A stretch of 64,000 bases of DNA from Ophiura sarsii. Its lineage: Eukaryota; Echinodermata; Ophiuroidea; Amphilepidida; Ophiuridae. The notes below the pieces were generated by a model, which was not told where the DNA came from, did not search any database, and saw only the letters and a list, made by a program, of their open reading frames with translations. A program made the position numbers and the translations under genes. The stretch lies in assembly GCA_035610835.1 (NCBI GenBank), contig CM069445.1:31112811-31176810 (forward strand), in the 5' to 3' direction. Every line of letters begins with the position of its first letter. Position 1 is the first letter of the stretch. Positions 1-19,979 of the stretch are shown piece by piece.

Positions 1-295
1 TTGAAAATATTGACCAAAAAGTTTCAAAAAAAATGGTTTTTTTATCATTTTTTGTTTAGTGCACCGTTTGGAAGTGCTGCTGGCCGTGTGGTTCTGTGTT
101 ATGGTGTAGTAGGGTTAGGGTTAAATGAAGGTTTGACTATTTTAGTTGAAGGTTTGAAAATTGAAAACAAATTGATCGAATTAGATGTTGAAACTTTTAA
201 ATTAATGTCATATTGATCAGCAACAAAAATGTTGGTATAAAACACTGTGATTATAGTGTGATATATCATTTTCTCTCATATTTTTACCACTACAG

Positions 296-7948
<7,653 letters not shown>

Positions 7949-7960
7949 TGTTAGCGAGGA

Positions 7961-8189
7961 TACTGTAAGAGTGGAAATGTTCGCGCTACATTTATTTTCG
8001 CGCTCACACTTTTTGGGCTCAAACCAGCTACTGCAAAAATAATAATCACACACTTACATATTGCTTTTGCCATATAGGTCTATATGTGATGCAGCTGCAA
8101 ATCGTTAATTTAAAAAAACCCAATACTGTTGAAAATCTGCAAAGCACGAAAAAATAAATTGTGTGATAATTCCACTTTTACAGTCAGTA
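7961..8189. mobile_element. 'TACTGTAAAAG' MITE copy directly after the PDHB stop
   Basis: The left end tactgtaagagtggaaatg and the right end ccacttttacagtcagta are inverted. The core (ttcgcgct..., then caaaccagctactgcaaaaa) matches the copy at 17907-18170. An AATAAA lies at 8153-8158, 205 nt after the PDHB stop, and could serve as its polyadenylation signal. Confidence 0.65.
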
Positions 8190-8370
8190 GGCTGGAGATA
8201 TTTTAAATATATATAATACAGAGCTTTTTTTCTTTTATTGGCAATATTATTAATTTTTTTCTCACCTGGATTGTAGTCATGTGAAATTGTGAGTTGATTG
8301 TGACCCTAGGGTAGCCTGCATGGATTCAGAATTGATGATTGGATTGTTTACGTGTGCCGTAGCCGATTAA

Positions 8371-8707
8371 AGGTATATTATGCGATCTTTTCCATTGGAC
8401 GCCCTCTATCCTTGATTTTTCTGATCATAAATCGTAAATACATTCTGAGTTAAAGGGGTGATACGATTCCTATAGGGATCACTTCAAAATCATGGTTTTA
8501 TAGTGAATTTAGAATGAAAATAAACTGTCCTGCAGCAGGACAATCTATTTTCAACCTCTTTAAACCATGATTTTGAAGTAATTTGGAATCGTATCGCTCT
8601 GTAACTCAGAATATATTTATGATTTATGATCAGAAATTAAATCTGCAAAAAAATCCACTTAAAAAAAAATCCAGGATAGAAAATGGAAAATATCGCATAA
8701 TATGCCT
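8371..8707. mobile_element. Hairpin MITE with TTAA flanks, 337 bp
   Basis: TTAA (8367-8370) is followed by aggtatattatgcgat, and atcgcataatatgcct is followed by TTAA (8708-8711). The two arms pair along almost their whole length around a loop near gtcctgcagcaggac (8528-8542), so the element is one long imperfect palindrome. Confidence 0.8.
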
Positions 8708-8711
8708 TTAA

Positions 8712-9890
8712 AAGGTACATTTTGTCTGCTATTTTTTTTTTTGGGGGGGGGAATTAGATTTCGTCCACATCTGACAATTTTATCTGAGTTTTTACTTTGT
8801 TAAATATATGAATATGTGATGAAAAATAATATGTTTTTTTCTTATGGATTATTTATATGTTATTTACAAAAACAGTCACGAATTATGAGGTTGGTAGGTA
8901 AAAGGCATGCTTGATATAATCAAGTATCAAATACATTGAAAGTTGGTTTTATTTGTATTTCTTAAAAAGAAAACAAAGCTGGAAATGTTCAGTTTTGATT
9001 GATATAAACAACTCAGACTTTTTCCTGTCCTAAAACATATTCGTTTGATGTTTTGGGTCATATATACTTCACACATTTTTAAGTTGCTCTCTAGTAAGAA
9101 GCCTGGCTGACAAAATGTACCATTTGAATAAGGATAACAAAGTTTGGTTTTATTGAATTTTACCTTAAAACCTGTAAGTGCTATGCAGGATATATTTAAG
9201 GGGGAAGGGATTTGTACTATAAAGTATTTCTTTTATATTCCATTTTGGTATCCATACCAACAGTATTATTAGAACATAATTATAATGATCTCAATTGTTG
9301 GTATTTTGGTTTTTGTGGTTTGTCTAAGAAGCTACATGAGGACTAAGAGTTCCTTTAAGATGACCCCATTTCCATTTTGATGCAATCGCTAAATACAACA
9401 TGCAAAATTAGCCTCAACATACATGTATATCAATCTTTGCTTAATTAGTGTTAAACTGTACCCTGTCAAATCGTATTGTGCAGTAATTGCCCCCTCTCCC
9501 CCAATATTTTGTTCACATACCCTAGACTCGCTCTATGGAGTAAATGTATTGATTTGCATGGTGCACAGTTTGATGATATTATTATGATAAGTATAGATGA
9601 AGCTTAATATCCACTTTGGTGTCCCATGACTGTCTTTTCACCACAGAATAAAACTGTTTTAAAACTGTTTACAAGTTGTGGAATTTGGTAATAATGTGTG
9701 GTCTGTTATGGGTCTCAATGTGGATATTGTCAGTAAAATGTCCAAGTTGAACTGGCTACATAATATTATGTTATAGTCCCATTCATTCTGGTACCGGTTC
9801 GAGGTTCTACCCGCTAATGGCAGAACCATCCAAAGAGCAAATTCTCCATGAATCATCAGAACTTTTACCTCAATGTTGGCAACACCTGCC
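8712..9890. other. Intergenic stretch after PDHB
   Basis: AT-rich, with no coding signal. A second AATAAA at 9647-9652 lies 1.7 kb after the PDHB stop and is an alternative distal polyadenylation candidate. Confidence 0.35.
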
Positions 9891-9904
9891 TTATTTTTGC
9901 TACT

Positions 9905-10212
9905 TTGTGCCACTAAGTGGGTGGCAACACAAGGTGAATGGGCTACTTTTTGGCATTAAGTGGGTTGGCAACACTAGGTGATAGGGCTACTTTAGCTGCG
10001 AAGTGGGTTGGCAACACTGGTAATTGGGCTACTTTTTGGCATTAAGTGGGTGGCAACACTAGGTGAATGGGCTACTTTTTGGCATTAAGTGGGTTGGCAA
10101 CACTAGGTGATAGGGCTACTTTAGCTGCGACGTGGGTTGGCAACACTGGTAATTGGGCTACTTTTGCTGTGATGTGGTTGGCAACACTGAGTGATTGGGC
10201 TACTTTGCATAA
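9905..10212. repeat. Minisatellite with higher-order organisation
   Basis: About seven units of roughly 44 bp carry ggcaacact and gggctacttt. Three unit types (...tttttggcattaag, ...ttagctgcga, ...aattgggctac) recur in the same order, giving a higher-order period near 133 bp repeated about twice, plus a divergent last unit. The open frame through 10067-10258 is a by-product of the repeat. Confidence 0.85.
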
Positions 10213-10290
10213 TGAATTTGGCTTTTTGACTAATCTCCAAGGTGAAATTACTTTTTAATACACAGATTTATATTTGTTTTCAGGGTTTAT

Positions 10291-10320
10291 CATGGCAGGT
10301 AATAAGAGTTACCTGCCATG
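10291..10320. repeat. Short perfect hairpin
   Basis: A 12-bp stem (catggcaggtaa / ttacctgccatg) with a 6-nt loop. It stands alone and has no terminator-type T run. Confidence 0.6.
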
Positions 10321-10321
10321 G

Positions 10322-11790
10322 GTTTTATGTATGTAATGTGTGTGGCGTATAGGCGTTATTGGTAGAGAATAATATTGAATATACATAAAAATATTAAAGG
10401 GTGAAAGCGTGATAAAGAGTATTCAATTTTAAGAAAGCTATTAATGTTTTGGTGGATATAGAAACCAAACAAAATATGTTTTTTTACCCTTTCCTTAATA
10501 AAACAGCTTTATTAATAAAAGACAGTGTTATTTAAGTATCAAAGTGGACCATTCGCATAATTATACACTAGAGAAAGCATATATCATAATTATGAACAGT
10601 GTGAATGTAATTGCTGGACAACAAATTGTATTGGCAGTCAAAACATTTAAAAGATGGCACAGCATTAAGTTTTAACACTACAATTGCTCCATTAAAATAA
10701 TCTAAATGATATAGCACATGGGAATTGCAGGGCCTTGATATGAGTCATGAAAATATTGAGCATTTATGACTGTTTTGTCACACCTGTGTTTGTTCAATTT
10801 CTGTTTGCATGTAAAACAAAAGAACTGTGTATGGATGGCAATAAACTAACAAGATTTATCTAGTGGTTTTAAACTCTCTTTTTCAAAATGAGCAGACTAT
10901 TTTGCAACATACTGTGTACACTAAACTCACCCCATGTATTCATTGAAACCAGAACCTATGCACACTTGATTTCATGTCCTATCAGTGATTTCATATCCTA
11001 TCAGAGATGATTAATACCTTGTGAATGTGTGTTATCTTCATGTAAAGAGTTAGTCTAGGGTAAAGACTTCATTGAGGGATTATACAATCTGTGTGTGAAT
11101 GAAGTTTTCATGCTAGACTAGTTTCGTAACACGAAGGTAGAACCAATTGTTTGGTTTTGTTCCTATATCATAAAAACTCAGTGAAAATGAATGCTCAGGA
11201 AGTGTCCGCAACATCGAGATGACATAATGCATAACGAAATGTTCTGGATGGGAAGGAAAAACTATTAACCTATGTTATTTCATACATTGTCTTTCAAAAA
11301 GGTGAATTGTTTGCACCTTGAGATGGCATGAACTACTCATTTTCAAATGTTGTCTACACTGTACAATGGACCTTGAATTACTAGTTATGGATTACTAATA
11401 TAATATGTCATAGAGCTGCTAACACACATACATCAGACATGTTTTACTGCATATAAACATTAAAAGTAATTGTTCATCCTGATTCTAACAAATCAGACAA
11501 ATCTCAATCTTGCACCATACTGATCCTTGTTTTTTGTGGCCCCCAAATTCACTTAGTTTGTGATTTAGCAGCTCCACAGACAGCACCCATGGAGAAAATG
11601 AAAGTGATTTTTTTTATTTGGATAGAATATGACTTCAGTACCAAGTAGGTGAGCTCCTGTTTTTTAGCATCAAAATACACATCCCACCTTACACACATGT
11701 GTTAATTATAAGTGTGTATCGCATGCCACACGTGCAGGCGTTTTACACAGACTCGTTATGTTTTTTATTGCTTATGCAAATCAATTTGCA
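10322..11790. other. Intergenic, nothing recognised
   Basis: AT-rich sequence without long frames, clear inverted ends or repeats that I can match elsewhere in the window. Confidence 0.4.
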
Positions 11791-11794
11791 ATGC

Positions 11795-12083
11795 AAGGCA
11801 AAAAAAAGAAGTTATGTTGTCCTCTACAGCTCTCAGAGAGGAGGGACGGGCGGATTTTTTAATTTTTTGTTATTTTCTTATACAAGCGGTAGCTCAAAGT
11901 TCAGCCAACAAGAAGTTGTAATCACTCTAAGAGTCGCACATAATTATATGTGATAAACACTTAATTTAATATTCAATGCCATTTAAACTGTTAAAAAAAA
12001 AATCTGAAAAAAAAAAATCGAAGCGGCCCTAAATCTGACGAGCGGGCGGTTGAGGACAACATTACAATTTTGTTGTTGGCCTA
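11795..12083. mobile_element. 'GAGGACAACATTA' MITE copy 1
   Basis: Ends aaggcaaaaaaa...tatgttgtcctc and gaggacaacattac...ggccta are inverted. The body (ggcggatttttt, ttcagccaacaagaagt, agagtcgcacata) matches 45140-45411 in the opposite orientation. Confidence 0.75.
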
Positions 12084-12430
12084 ATTGGATTCACCTCTTT
12101 GGTACTGAACAAATGTTGGGGATGTGTGATTGTTTTATGCAATATGCACCCTAAAGTTCTATCTAGTATTGTTCAAGATTGACTCTGTTGTAATTTAAGA
12201 TTGTATGGATCCAGTGCATAGTTGTGTATGATTTATGGGTCTTTGTGGACACCGAAGGTTTTGGGAATCTATAACTCACTGGGCTGCCTTTTGGGTTCCC
12301 TAGATGCAATTTTAACAATTTGAGCCGACTAGGACTACTAATAAAACTTTAAGTGGAACTGGATCTTTGCAGACCCTGTAATGTTTTTGACACTGGTTTA
12401 AACACTGGTCTTGATCCTATGTAGTAATGG

Positions 12431-12652
12431 ATAGTTCAATCGGTTCCAAATTGGCGAGAAATATTCGGTTTTTATCTCTTCGCGCGAAAAAGGAATCTAA
12501 GCGTACACCAGCGATTATGTCCACACGCACAAGGTATAAGCCACACGCACGCGTCACGCATACGATACACAGTGCGTTAGTTGCCCCCATCTTTCTGTAT
12601 TCATCCGCTGCTAGTAAGGCGGCTTCGCAAATTTGGAACTGATCAAACTATA
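12431..12652 (+). mobile_element. MITE family A copy 1
   Basis: The left end atagttcaatcggttccaaa and right end tttggaactgatcaaactat form inverted termini about 28 bp long. The body has the family's ggcgagaaatattcggtttt and gatacacagtgcgtt. Related copies lie at 23188, 28195 and (inverted) 32422. Confidence 0.8.
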
Positions 12653-12891
12653 ATAGGGGTGAATATTGCAAAACATTTCTGATCGGAATGATAACCCTAT
12701 AGATCCATTCCTGATGTACTTCTATAATGATTTAATAAGATATATTTATATGTAAATATCAGAGTGAAATAAAATAAGTTTCCTTTGGGATTGAATGAAT
12801 ATTTGCATTTCTGTGATTCATTATATCGTTTATTTGTATTTGTTCATGACTGAGCAGTAGTAGTAGGGGCCTATTGATCACTTATGTTACA

Positions 12892-13062
12892 CAGGGGTGA
12901 GAGAGTTCCTCTTTTTAGCTGATTTCCTCTTTTTTTAGATTTTTCTTATGCCAAAATGTCAGCCTTTTCTTTTCTTTTCAGCCCATATTTGGCATTTTTA
13001 CGCTGTTTTCCTCGGTTTTGTCTGTTTTCCTCTTTTTTTATTTGTGGCCTTTCACACCCCTG
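12892..13062. mobile_element. Small TIR element (caggggtg...cacccctg)
   Basis: Termini caggggtgagag and ctttcacacccctg are inverted. A gttaca word flanks both sides and may be the remains of a target duplication. The interior is a T/C-rich run of tttcctcttttt units. hAT-like by its ends. Confidence 0.6.
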
Positions 13063-13670
13063 GTTACAGGAAAGGGTAGCAGTATCAGTTTTTACTGTGT
13101 GATATTTTGTCACAAAGATGGCATTGGAAAGAATGCACTATCAAAATTTGGAAAATATGTGAATGAATATATTCAACAATAATATGTGACCAGTCGCATC
13201 AAAAAGGACATGTGTGTTGTCGGCAAACAGTTTGGAAATAAAAGCCAATGAAGTTAATGAAATATTAAGAAAATAATAGTAACAAATTGGTTCTTGAAAC
13301 TGTATCTTGTGATTCCAAAGTCTGATTTCCCTCAACAAGGTATCATTTTAAAGCTTAGAACTCAAATTGGAGTCGTGCCTCCAACATGTTAATTTTGATG
13401 TGACTGGTCATATAGATTAAAAAAGAAAATGTTTAAGAATAGCCCTTTTCGGTTGAGAAGATTTCAAAGGTGCCCCTTATTGCTATAACATTTCTATTTT
13501 TGGTGACTTCAATTGCAAATGCAGACCAATAATTAGAGTGGTTTTATTGCAACGGTGGCATCTTATTCACCTTGGAATAAGTGAGCTCACTGTAGTTGCA
13601 CTATGACATCAGATTGACAAAGAAATAACCTCCTTACAAATAACATTTGAAGAGTAAGGAAGAAAAAAAA

Positions 13671-13915
13671 AGGGTTCGTCTCAGAAACCTGCACGTATTG
13701 GTATGTAAAATAGGCTTAAAGCACGTAGCTCTTCGCAGCGGCGATTCATTTTAATTTTTTTCCTGTAGTTCTCTGTAACCTTGAATCAACACGAAAATGA
13801 TATGCATAATTTGGAAACCTGTCAAATTAAACACGGCCAATAAAACAAAAATCGCATTCTTTCAGCCAATAATAAATTGCAGTGCTTTTTTGCAAATTGT
13901 TTCTGAGACGAACCT
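13671..13915. mobile_element. TIR element (agggttcgtctcagaaac)
   Basis: Left end agggttcgtctcagaaacc and right end gtttctgagacgaacct are inverted over about 17 bp, 245 bp apart. Non-coding. Flanking A and T runs hide any target duplication. Confidence 0.7.
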
Positions 13916-14215
13916 TTTTTTTGTGTGGCCTAATACACCTTTTTCTGCTGCACGTTTCAAGCAGAAAAGGTTACATTTTGAATCGATTTGTGACAAAGTT
14001 TATCCACACATGATTCATCTTAAATTTCCATATGTATAAACTGAAAGGAAATGTGTAGGTCTTTAATTCACCAGTGAAGTATTTCACGTAATCCATTTAT
14101 CACTATGTCAACTTGATCACACTATGGAGTCCCACAGTGAAAACCCATTCTAAATGATCGCCACATTATTGATGGCGTGATCATTCCAATATGACTGTTT
14201 CCAGGGAGTTGTATA

Positions 14216-14378
14216 CAGGGCTGGAACTTTTTCCCAACCAACTCACAAAATACCTGCCCGACAGAAATTCCACCACCCAGTGTAACTCACTTACACTGTG
14301 AGTTTGCATCTTCACCGGCCCAACGAAAAAGTTACCCGCTATGGGCAGGTTAGCGGGTGTCACTAGTTTTCAGCCCTG
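14216..14378. mobile_element. hAT-like MITE, 163 bp, 8-bp target duplication
   Basis: Ends cagggctggaact and agttttcagccctg are inverted. The flanks gttgtata (14208-14215) and gttgcata (14379-14386) agree at 7 of 8 bases, the target-site signature of hAT elements. Confidence 0.82.
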
Positions 14379-14810
14379 GTTGCATATAGTGGGGCAAATT
14401 GATTCAACAGTAATACCAACTGATGTCGTTGCTCTTTAATTGATGGGCAAGTCTTTATGAACGCTCTTAGTATTATTAATAAATACAACAGTGTGTATCA
14501 CACATATTGCTTTATGTCATCATGTTTTTGTTATTCAACATGATTCCATCCAATTAATCTGTTATGCAATGTTAGATAACCAAAAAGAAAATATTCACCT
14601 TTGAACATTTTGAGAAATGGCCCAGTGTGAATATTCTGAATTGAAACAGATTGAATTCTTGTTGGAAGCATTCGACAATACAACATTGAATAAAAACACT
14701 AAATTGCGCACTGGCTTCATGAGTTGTATCATATTTTCAGCTAATTTTATCAACATTATATTTGCTACTGACTTTTAAACTTTGAATGCATGCGATGGAT
14801 GGGTAAGATT

Positions 14811-15127
14811 CAGTGGCGTACCCAGGGGGTCCAGTGCTCCCCCCCCCCCCCGTGAAATAATCCCGTTGGTAAACACGACCCTCCGTCGGTAGATTTTCTA
14901 TTTTGACCATGCAATTTTGTTCTGCCGGTTATTTGAACAACCTCATTGCTACCCCCCCCACACTTATCAAGATTTCAGCTGCTGACGTGAAAAAAATTGT
15001 GCAAGTTTTATGAATTTTGTTTTGAGTCTGTAAAAAGAATTGTCGGTACATCATGCATTTCGTTGGTACAACTATGGTCGTGACCCCCCCCCCCCCCCCC
15101 AGTATCCAAAAGCTGGGTACGCCACTG
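14811..15127. mobile_element. hAT-like MITE with C-tracts, 317 bp
   Basis: Ends cagtggcgtacccagg and ctgggtacgccactg are inverted. Flanks gtaagatt and gtaagatc agree at 7 of 8 bases. It contains three runs of C, the longest 17 (15084-15100). Non-coding. Confidence 0.85.
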
Positions 15128-15531
15128 GTAAGATCACATTTATATTTGAAAATAACTTCATATTTGAAAATAACTTCAACCATGTAACTTAATTGACCCA
15201 TCACATTCAATGTTATAAGTAATTAGCAAATAATTTCGCTGATTTAAGATACCTCAAAATAAAATCTGACTTCTGTGTTGTGCATAGTTCTCTGTAATTA
15301 CCAATTGACTTGAAATTAAACCTCAAACAAACATAGTAATTATTTTTATCATTTCAATTTATTAAAAAGAGCACATTTTGTAGACCACATACAATTATAC
15401 ATGGAATGCTTCATATCTGAGTATTACACCAATTCCACAATAAAAAAATTACGGTAATTTTTGTTTTAAAAATCTGAAGAGTAAAGTGATAATGCAGACT
15501 TTCTACTTGCTACACTATATACAGGGTGTAT

Positions 15532-16204
15532 CAAAAAAATTAGGACACTTTTTGATGATGGTTTAAATCCTTGTTAAATCACTGAAGCATGACCAATTTT
15601 TATTTCAATGTAAAGTACAACCGATAAAGATAAAATCCTGAAGAGATGAGAAAAATCCATCATTAATTAAGGAAATTGTGACCTATTAGGCAAGGCAATC
15701 TATTTTGTAGTATGTACAATGGTCATTCACACAGTAACAGTAGAGTAACATGAACGCACACACTATTTATGCCAATATCATGGTAATGAACCATCTACAG
15801 TGGGTTCGAGAACTTTTTTAATTTGCTCAGAATATGCATGCATCTGATTTGTGGATTATTTAGCCAGTATTGATTTGTGCCAGAATTAAATGGATTACCA
15901 AACTAATCTTTGCTATTGACTGATAGATTATTTTCTATGTTTATAATTATTGTAACGTATTGAAACGTAAACCATGATATTTACTGGTCTATACATGTAA
16001 ATCCCATTGTACAAACCAGTAAATGACATGGTTTACGCAAATTATGCTAGTTTTCTTATTTTTAATCGGATTGATCTCATATGTTCAGGATTATCATAAT
16101 AATTAATTGGGCTTTACATTGAGACTAAATTGGTCATGGTCCAATGATTATAACAAGTATTACACCGTCATGAAAAAGTGTCCTAATTTTTTTGATACAC
16201 CCTG
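15532..16204. mobile_element. mariner/Tc1-like MITE, 673 bp
   Basis: Inverted ends start cagggtgtatcaaaaaaatt and continue aggacacttttt, about 32 bp nearly perfect, inside TA dinucleotides (15530-15531, 16205-16206). A second internal inverted pair (taaaccatgatatttactgg / accagtaaatgacatggttta, near 15970-16035) adds a central hairpin. No transposase remnant. Confidence 0.85.
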
Positions 16205-16256
16205 TACTGTTTTTAACTATAATGATGTGAAAGGCTTCATTCTTTTTGATGCCAAG

Positions 16257-16573
16257 CATATTTTGTGGTGGAAAATTAAAATTTCCAAATGTAAAAACAA
16301 CAATATTTCAAATACCCCCCCCCCCCCCCCCCCCAGTTTACAGCAGTTAAGGACTGGTGCTTCATTTTATATTTTTGAGTACTTCACAATTTGGGGTACA
16401 ATTTGAGCAAAAGCATATTTTGCGGTGGAAAACACACTTAAAATTTCCAATGTAAAAACAACAATATATTTCAAATAATCCCCCCCCCCCACCAAGTTTA
16501 TAGCAGTTAAGGACTGGTGCCTCATTCGATATTTTTTGAGTACTACCCAATTTGGGGTACAATTTAAGCAAAA
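16257..16573. repeat. Tandem duplication of about 160 bp with C-tracts
   Basis: Unit 1 (16257-16410) and unit 2 (16411-16573) share gcatattttg(t/c)ggtgga, gtaaaaacaacaatat, cagttaaggactggtgc and atttggggtacaattt. Each holds a C run, 20 C at 16315-16334 in unit 1. Confidence 0.85.
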
Positions 16574-16599
16574 CGAGACACAATGAACACTATTTAATT

Positions 16600-17900
16600 T
16601 AATTGTGGTAAAAATGGAAAGTTTGTGTTATGTTAAACCCTTCAAAAAAGTTAGGAAATCATTTGCAATTGTATACTTTCGTATACTTTTGTTGATGTTC
16701 ATAGCATGTTGCACACAAATAGAAAGCTGGTGTGTTCATCTTAACAATAATGATACCAGATTTATAGGAATCACTTGTTTCAGTGCTAAGCCTAAGCCAT
16801 GAGGTGGTCTCAATCTGAATGTGCCAAAATCATCACTATTTTTGTGCTAAAAATCAATAGAGCATCACTCTACGTTGTAGTTGTTAAAAGTAACATTTTA
16901 TTGAACAGACGACGAGTTGTTCATTTTAGCACAAAATAGGGGTGATTATGGCACATTGTTTATTCATTTATTATTTCCATGTTATGCATAAGACCTCCCC
17001 ACATTCTCAAACTCAAGCATGTGGCTAAGCACTGAAATAAGAAATTGCTATGAATGAGGTATCATTGGAAAGAGGAACACAACAGCTTTTCTTTGATATG
17101 AAACAAAATATGAATATACCACAACATTTCTAAAAACAAATTCCAAACTTCTTTTGAAGAGTTTATTTTTGTGTTTTTCTCACCAAAACATTTGCATGAA
17201 ATGAATATATGCTAAGCTCCATATAACATTATAACTATCACACAACACCTAGTTGCATAACATACAACACTGGATTGGTAAATTTAGCAGAGCACACAAC
17301 AGTCACTTTTACCCTGTTAAACTACTAATATAATCTATATCTGAAGTATTTTTCAATCTTTGAAAAACTTACTTTCCTAAAAATGCTTCAAAGACACTTT
17401 CCACTCGGCAGGCGTCTGCAGACAACATTCCAAAGTTTCACAAAATGTTTCAAAAATGTCAAAATAATTGAATTCAATTATCATATTTGAAACCACCATG
17501 AGAAATGCATTAAATTAAGTACAAACATACCTAGTATTGATTCAGTAATCCTTGAGATAGACCTTGAAAGTTGGGAACAATTTCAAAAACCAAAAGCCGT
17601 GTGGAAAGTGTTATTAGAGACAAATACATAGACAAAACACCCTACAACTGCATCTGCTTATGGTGCCAATTATTGACCTACTTTCCAATAAATGCTTAAC
17701 ACGATTTTACACTCAACAGATTTTTGTTTTCATCATATTTTTTATAACAACGATAGTCATGATAAATCGAAGAAAATGTGGAAAATTATACAATATATAG
17801 AATTTTGTTTCTGTATTTATGTACACAATATACATTTTTGATATATTTGGTTAAACATACACTATTATATTAATCACTATACAAAAATTACGATGAAGTT
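16600..17900. other. Intergenic, nothing recognised
   Basis: AT-rich, with short frames only. No match to gene families or to the repeats elsewhere in the window. Confidence 0.4.
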
Positions 17901-17906
17901 GTATGA

Positions 17907-18170
17907 TACTGTAAAAGACGACATTTTTTGCGCTATATTTATTTTCACGCTTTTCGTGCTCGAACCAGCTACTGCGAAAATAATAACGCGTGAATGCATT
18001 TCTTTTTCACGCTTTTCGTGCTCAAACCAGCTACTGCGAAAATAATAACGCGTAAATGCATTCCTCTTTGCGTATAGATCTACATGGTGAACTACAAATT
18101 GTGAATTAAAAAACCCCACGCAAAACAGTTGAGAATCTCCAGAGCGCGAACAATAACCTCTTTTACAGTA
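17907..18170. mobile_element. 'TACTGTAAAAG' MITE copy 2 with internal duplication
   Basis: Ends tactgtaaaagacgac and aacctcttttacagta are inverted. Inside, a 62-bp unit (ttcacgcttttcgtgctc, then accagctactgcgaaaataa) is tandemly duplicated at about 17944 and 18006. The family core matches 7961-8189, where it occurs once. Confidence 0.8.
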
Positions 18171-18221
18171 TTTCAAAGTTTTTGACATTCAGCTTGACAT
18201 TCTGTAATTTCCTGTTTCATA

Positions 18222-18425
18222 TGTTGTAAAAGCTGAAATTTTCGCTGTGGTTTTATTTTCGCGCAAAATATTTTTCCATGAAAATTATAACACGCGAAAA
18301 TATTGTTTTCAACATTCATGCAGTGAATCCAGAAGGTCACCCGCGAAAAAAACAATTCGTGAAATGTCTATGATATCAAAATGTGCGAAAATATCTTTAC
18401 GCGAACATATTGGCTTTTACAGTAC
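18222..18425. mobile_element. 'TACTGTAAAAG' MITE copy 3
   Basis: Ends tgttgtaaaagctgaaattt and ttggcttttacagtacc are inverted. The interior has repeated gcgaaaat words on both strands, as in copy 2 just upstream. Confidence 0.65.
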
Positions 18426-18498
18426 CTGTATTTTACCCCATTGCAATATTATTTGTTCTGCGCCAAATGGGCATGAATTATGATGTTTGATGCTCTTG

Positions 18499-18717
18499 AG
18501 TTATCCCCCTGAGAACTACCGGCTGATTGGTTAAAAAGATGGATACATCATTTATTGCACCAATGAGAGACATTGTTAGAATAATTGTATCCCTGATAAA
18601 GATGGGAGTGAAACATTATACAAGCTGCATTTGAATTGGCTATTCATATGAGTACATCTTGTAATAAACCAATCAGAACCACTGTAAGATTGACAGTTAG
18701 ACCCCAGGGGGTTATGG
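18499..18717. mobile_element. 'GTTATCCCCCTGAGA' element copy 1
   Basis: Left end gttatccccctgagaactac, right end ccagggggttat. The complement of its left part (ccaatgagagacattgttag, atccctgataaagat) recurs at 46915-47083, so two copies lie in opposite orientation. Confidence 0.7.
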
Positions 18718-18725
18718 TCTGTTCA

Positions 18726-18820
18726 TACTTCCATCGTTGTGCATCGTCCACCACCGATGGACATTAGCAACTTTCACCCGTTGACATCGGCCGATGCACA
18801 ACGACGGGAGTATGGATGGG
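18726..18820. repeat. Imperfect hairpin, about 95 bp
   Basis: Arms catacttccatcgttgtgca and tgcacaacgacgggagtatg pair, with a smaller inner pair ccgatgg/ccgatg. It is probably a very short palindromic MITE. Confidence 0.6.
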
Positions 18821-19130
18821 CCCTTAATCTTAGCACAAATAGAATCCCACATGCCTAATGATGGAAATCTGCACTACAATATCACAGCCACGCGCCAAAT
18901 CTTTTTTAGTTTGGCGGTGCTTACGCTATATCAAATGAATATGCAATTTATCAGACCACGATTCCAAGTTTGCTTCAAAATACAACTCTTTAGCATCGCC
19001 TCTTATGAGAAATATTTTGAAAATAGTTTTCTCTGGGTTGATATGAAATAGCAACAAAATAATCCCTCAAATCCCTCATTTCAGTAATGTGCCAATATGT
19101 CAGTTACTATAGTCTGTCAGTTACTATAGT

Positions 19131-19469
19131 CAGGGTTCTAGCCAGGACCATTTTAGTGCCGGATAAATTTACTGTCGGCGAACGAAGTGCAGTGGATCAT
19201 GGCATGGGATCCAGAGGCCTTCTTAATGTCTTTTTAGGTTTTTGTGAGGGTTCCTGCCACATAACTTCTTGTTTTATGAGGCAGTTTAATGATTCTATCC
19301 ACAAATTGTTAAAAAATCAACCAAAAAGAAAAGGTTTTTTTAATTTTTATTTTTACCTTTTTTTTTTTAGAGTGCTGGGCGCCCAGCCCATTTTGACCCC
19401 AAGTCCTGGGCGGATATTGTCAGTGCCGAGCGGCCGCGCCCAGTGCCGCCCACAGTAGCTAGAACCCTT
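19131..19469. mobile_element. hAT-like MITE with exact 8-bp target duplication
   Basis: Ends cagggttctagcc and agctagaaccctt are inverted. Both flanks are actatagt (19123-19130 and 19470-19477). GC-rich ends surround a T-rich interior. Non-coding. Confidence 0.85.
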
Positions 19470-19694
19470 ACTATAGTATATTTTGCTTCCTCTGGACCAC
19501 AGTAATGTAACTTTACCGATAGGCGCAACTTTACACACCATATGTATCATCCATCTTTCTATATATACGCCAGCACAATGTGGCGCACATTTTTACGCAC
19601 TGAAATCAGGGAATGGCACAGTGATGTCATTGTCCTGTGGATAGTGAGATAGACTATAGCTAATTTTTAGTACATCAAAGTCATATATTTTCCA

Positions 19695-19973
19695 TTAGGC
19701 GATAATAAAAAAAACCCACCCTGATCTACGGGCCTGACCGAACAATTAAAAACGAATTACAATGTTTTAAAAACAATTTAAAAAATGTTTTGAAATTTTG
19801 TTTTTTTATTTTTGAAATATTTTGCAGTTTTTTGCAAATTTTGATAATAATGGCTGCAAATTCACCAACATTTCCTGAAATTTGAAACCTCCACCCAAAA
19901 ACGCCTGCCCAATCGACCCTACCCGAGAGGTCCGTTTTACTATAGAACAGGGTGTGTTTTTTCGTTGCCTAAA
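19695..19973. mobile_element. 'TTAGGC-A-rich' TIR element
   Basis: Left taggcgataataaaaaaaac then ccaccctg; right cagggtgtgttttttcgttgccta. The inverted ends resemble the A-rich ends at 11795, 31793, 38190 and 45140, which suggests one loose group of elements. Confidence 0.6.
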
Positions 19974-19979
19974 CACATA

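Noticed and set aside
10067..10258. 63-codon frame with repeating W/A/T pattern.
   Set aside because: Translation of the minisatellite; the pattern follows from the DNA repeat, not from a protein.
19087..19458. 123-codon + strand frame.
   Set aside because: Covers the hAT-like MITE at 19131-19469 and has no recognisable domain.
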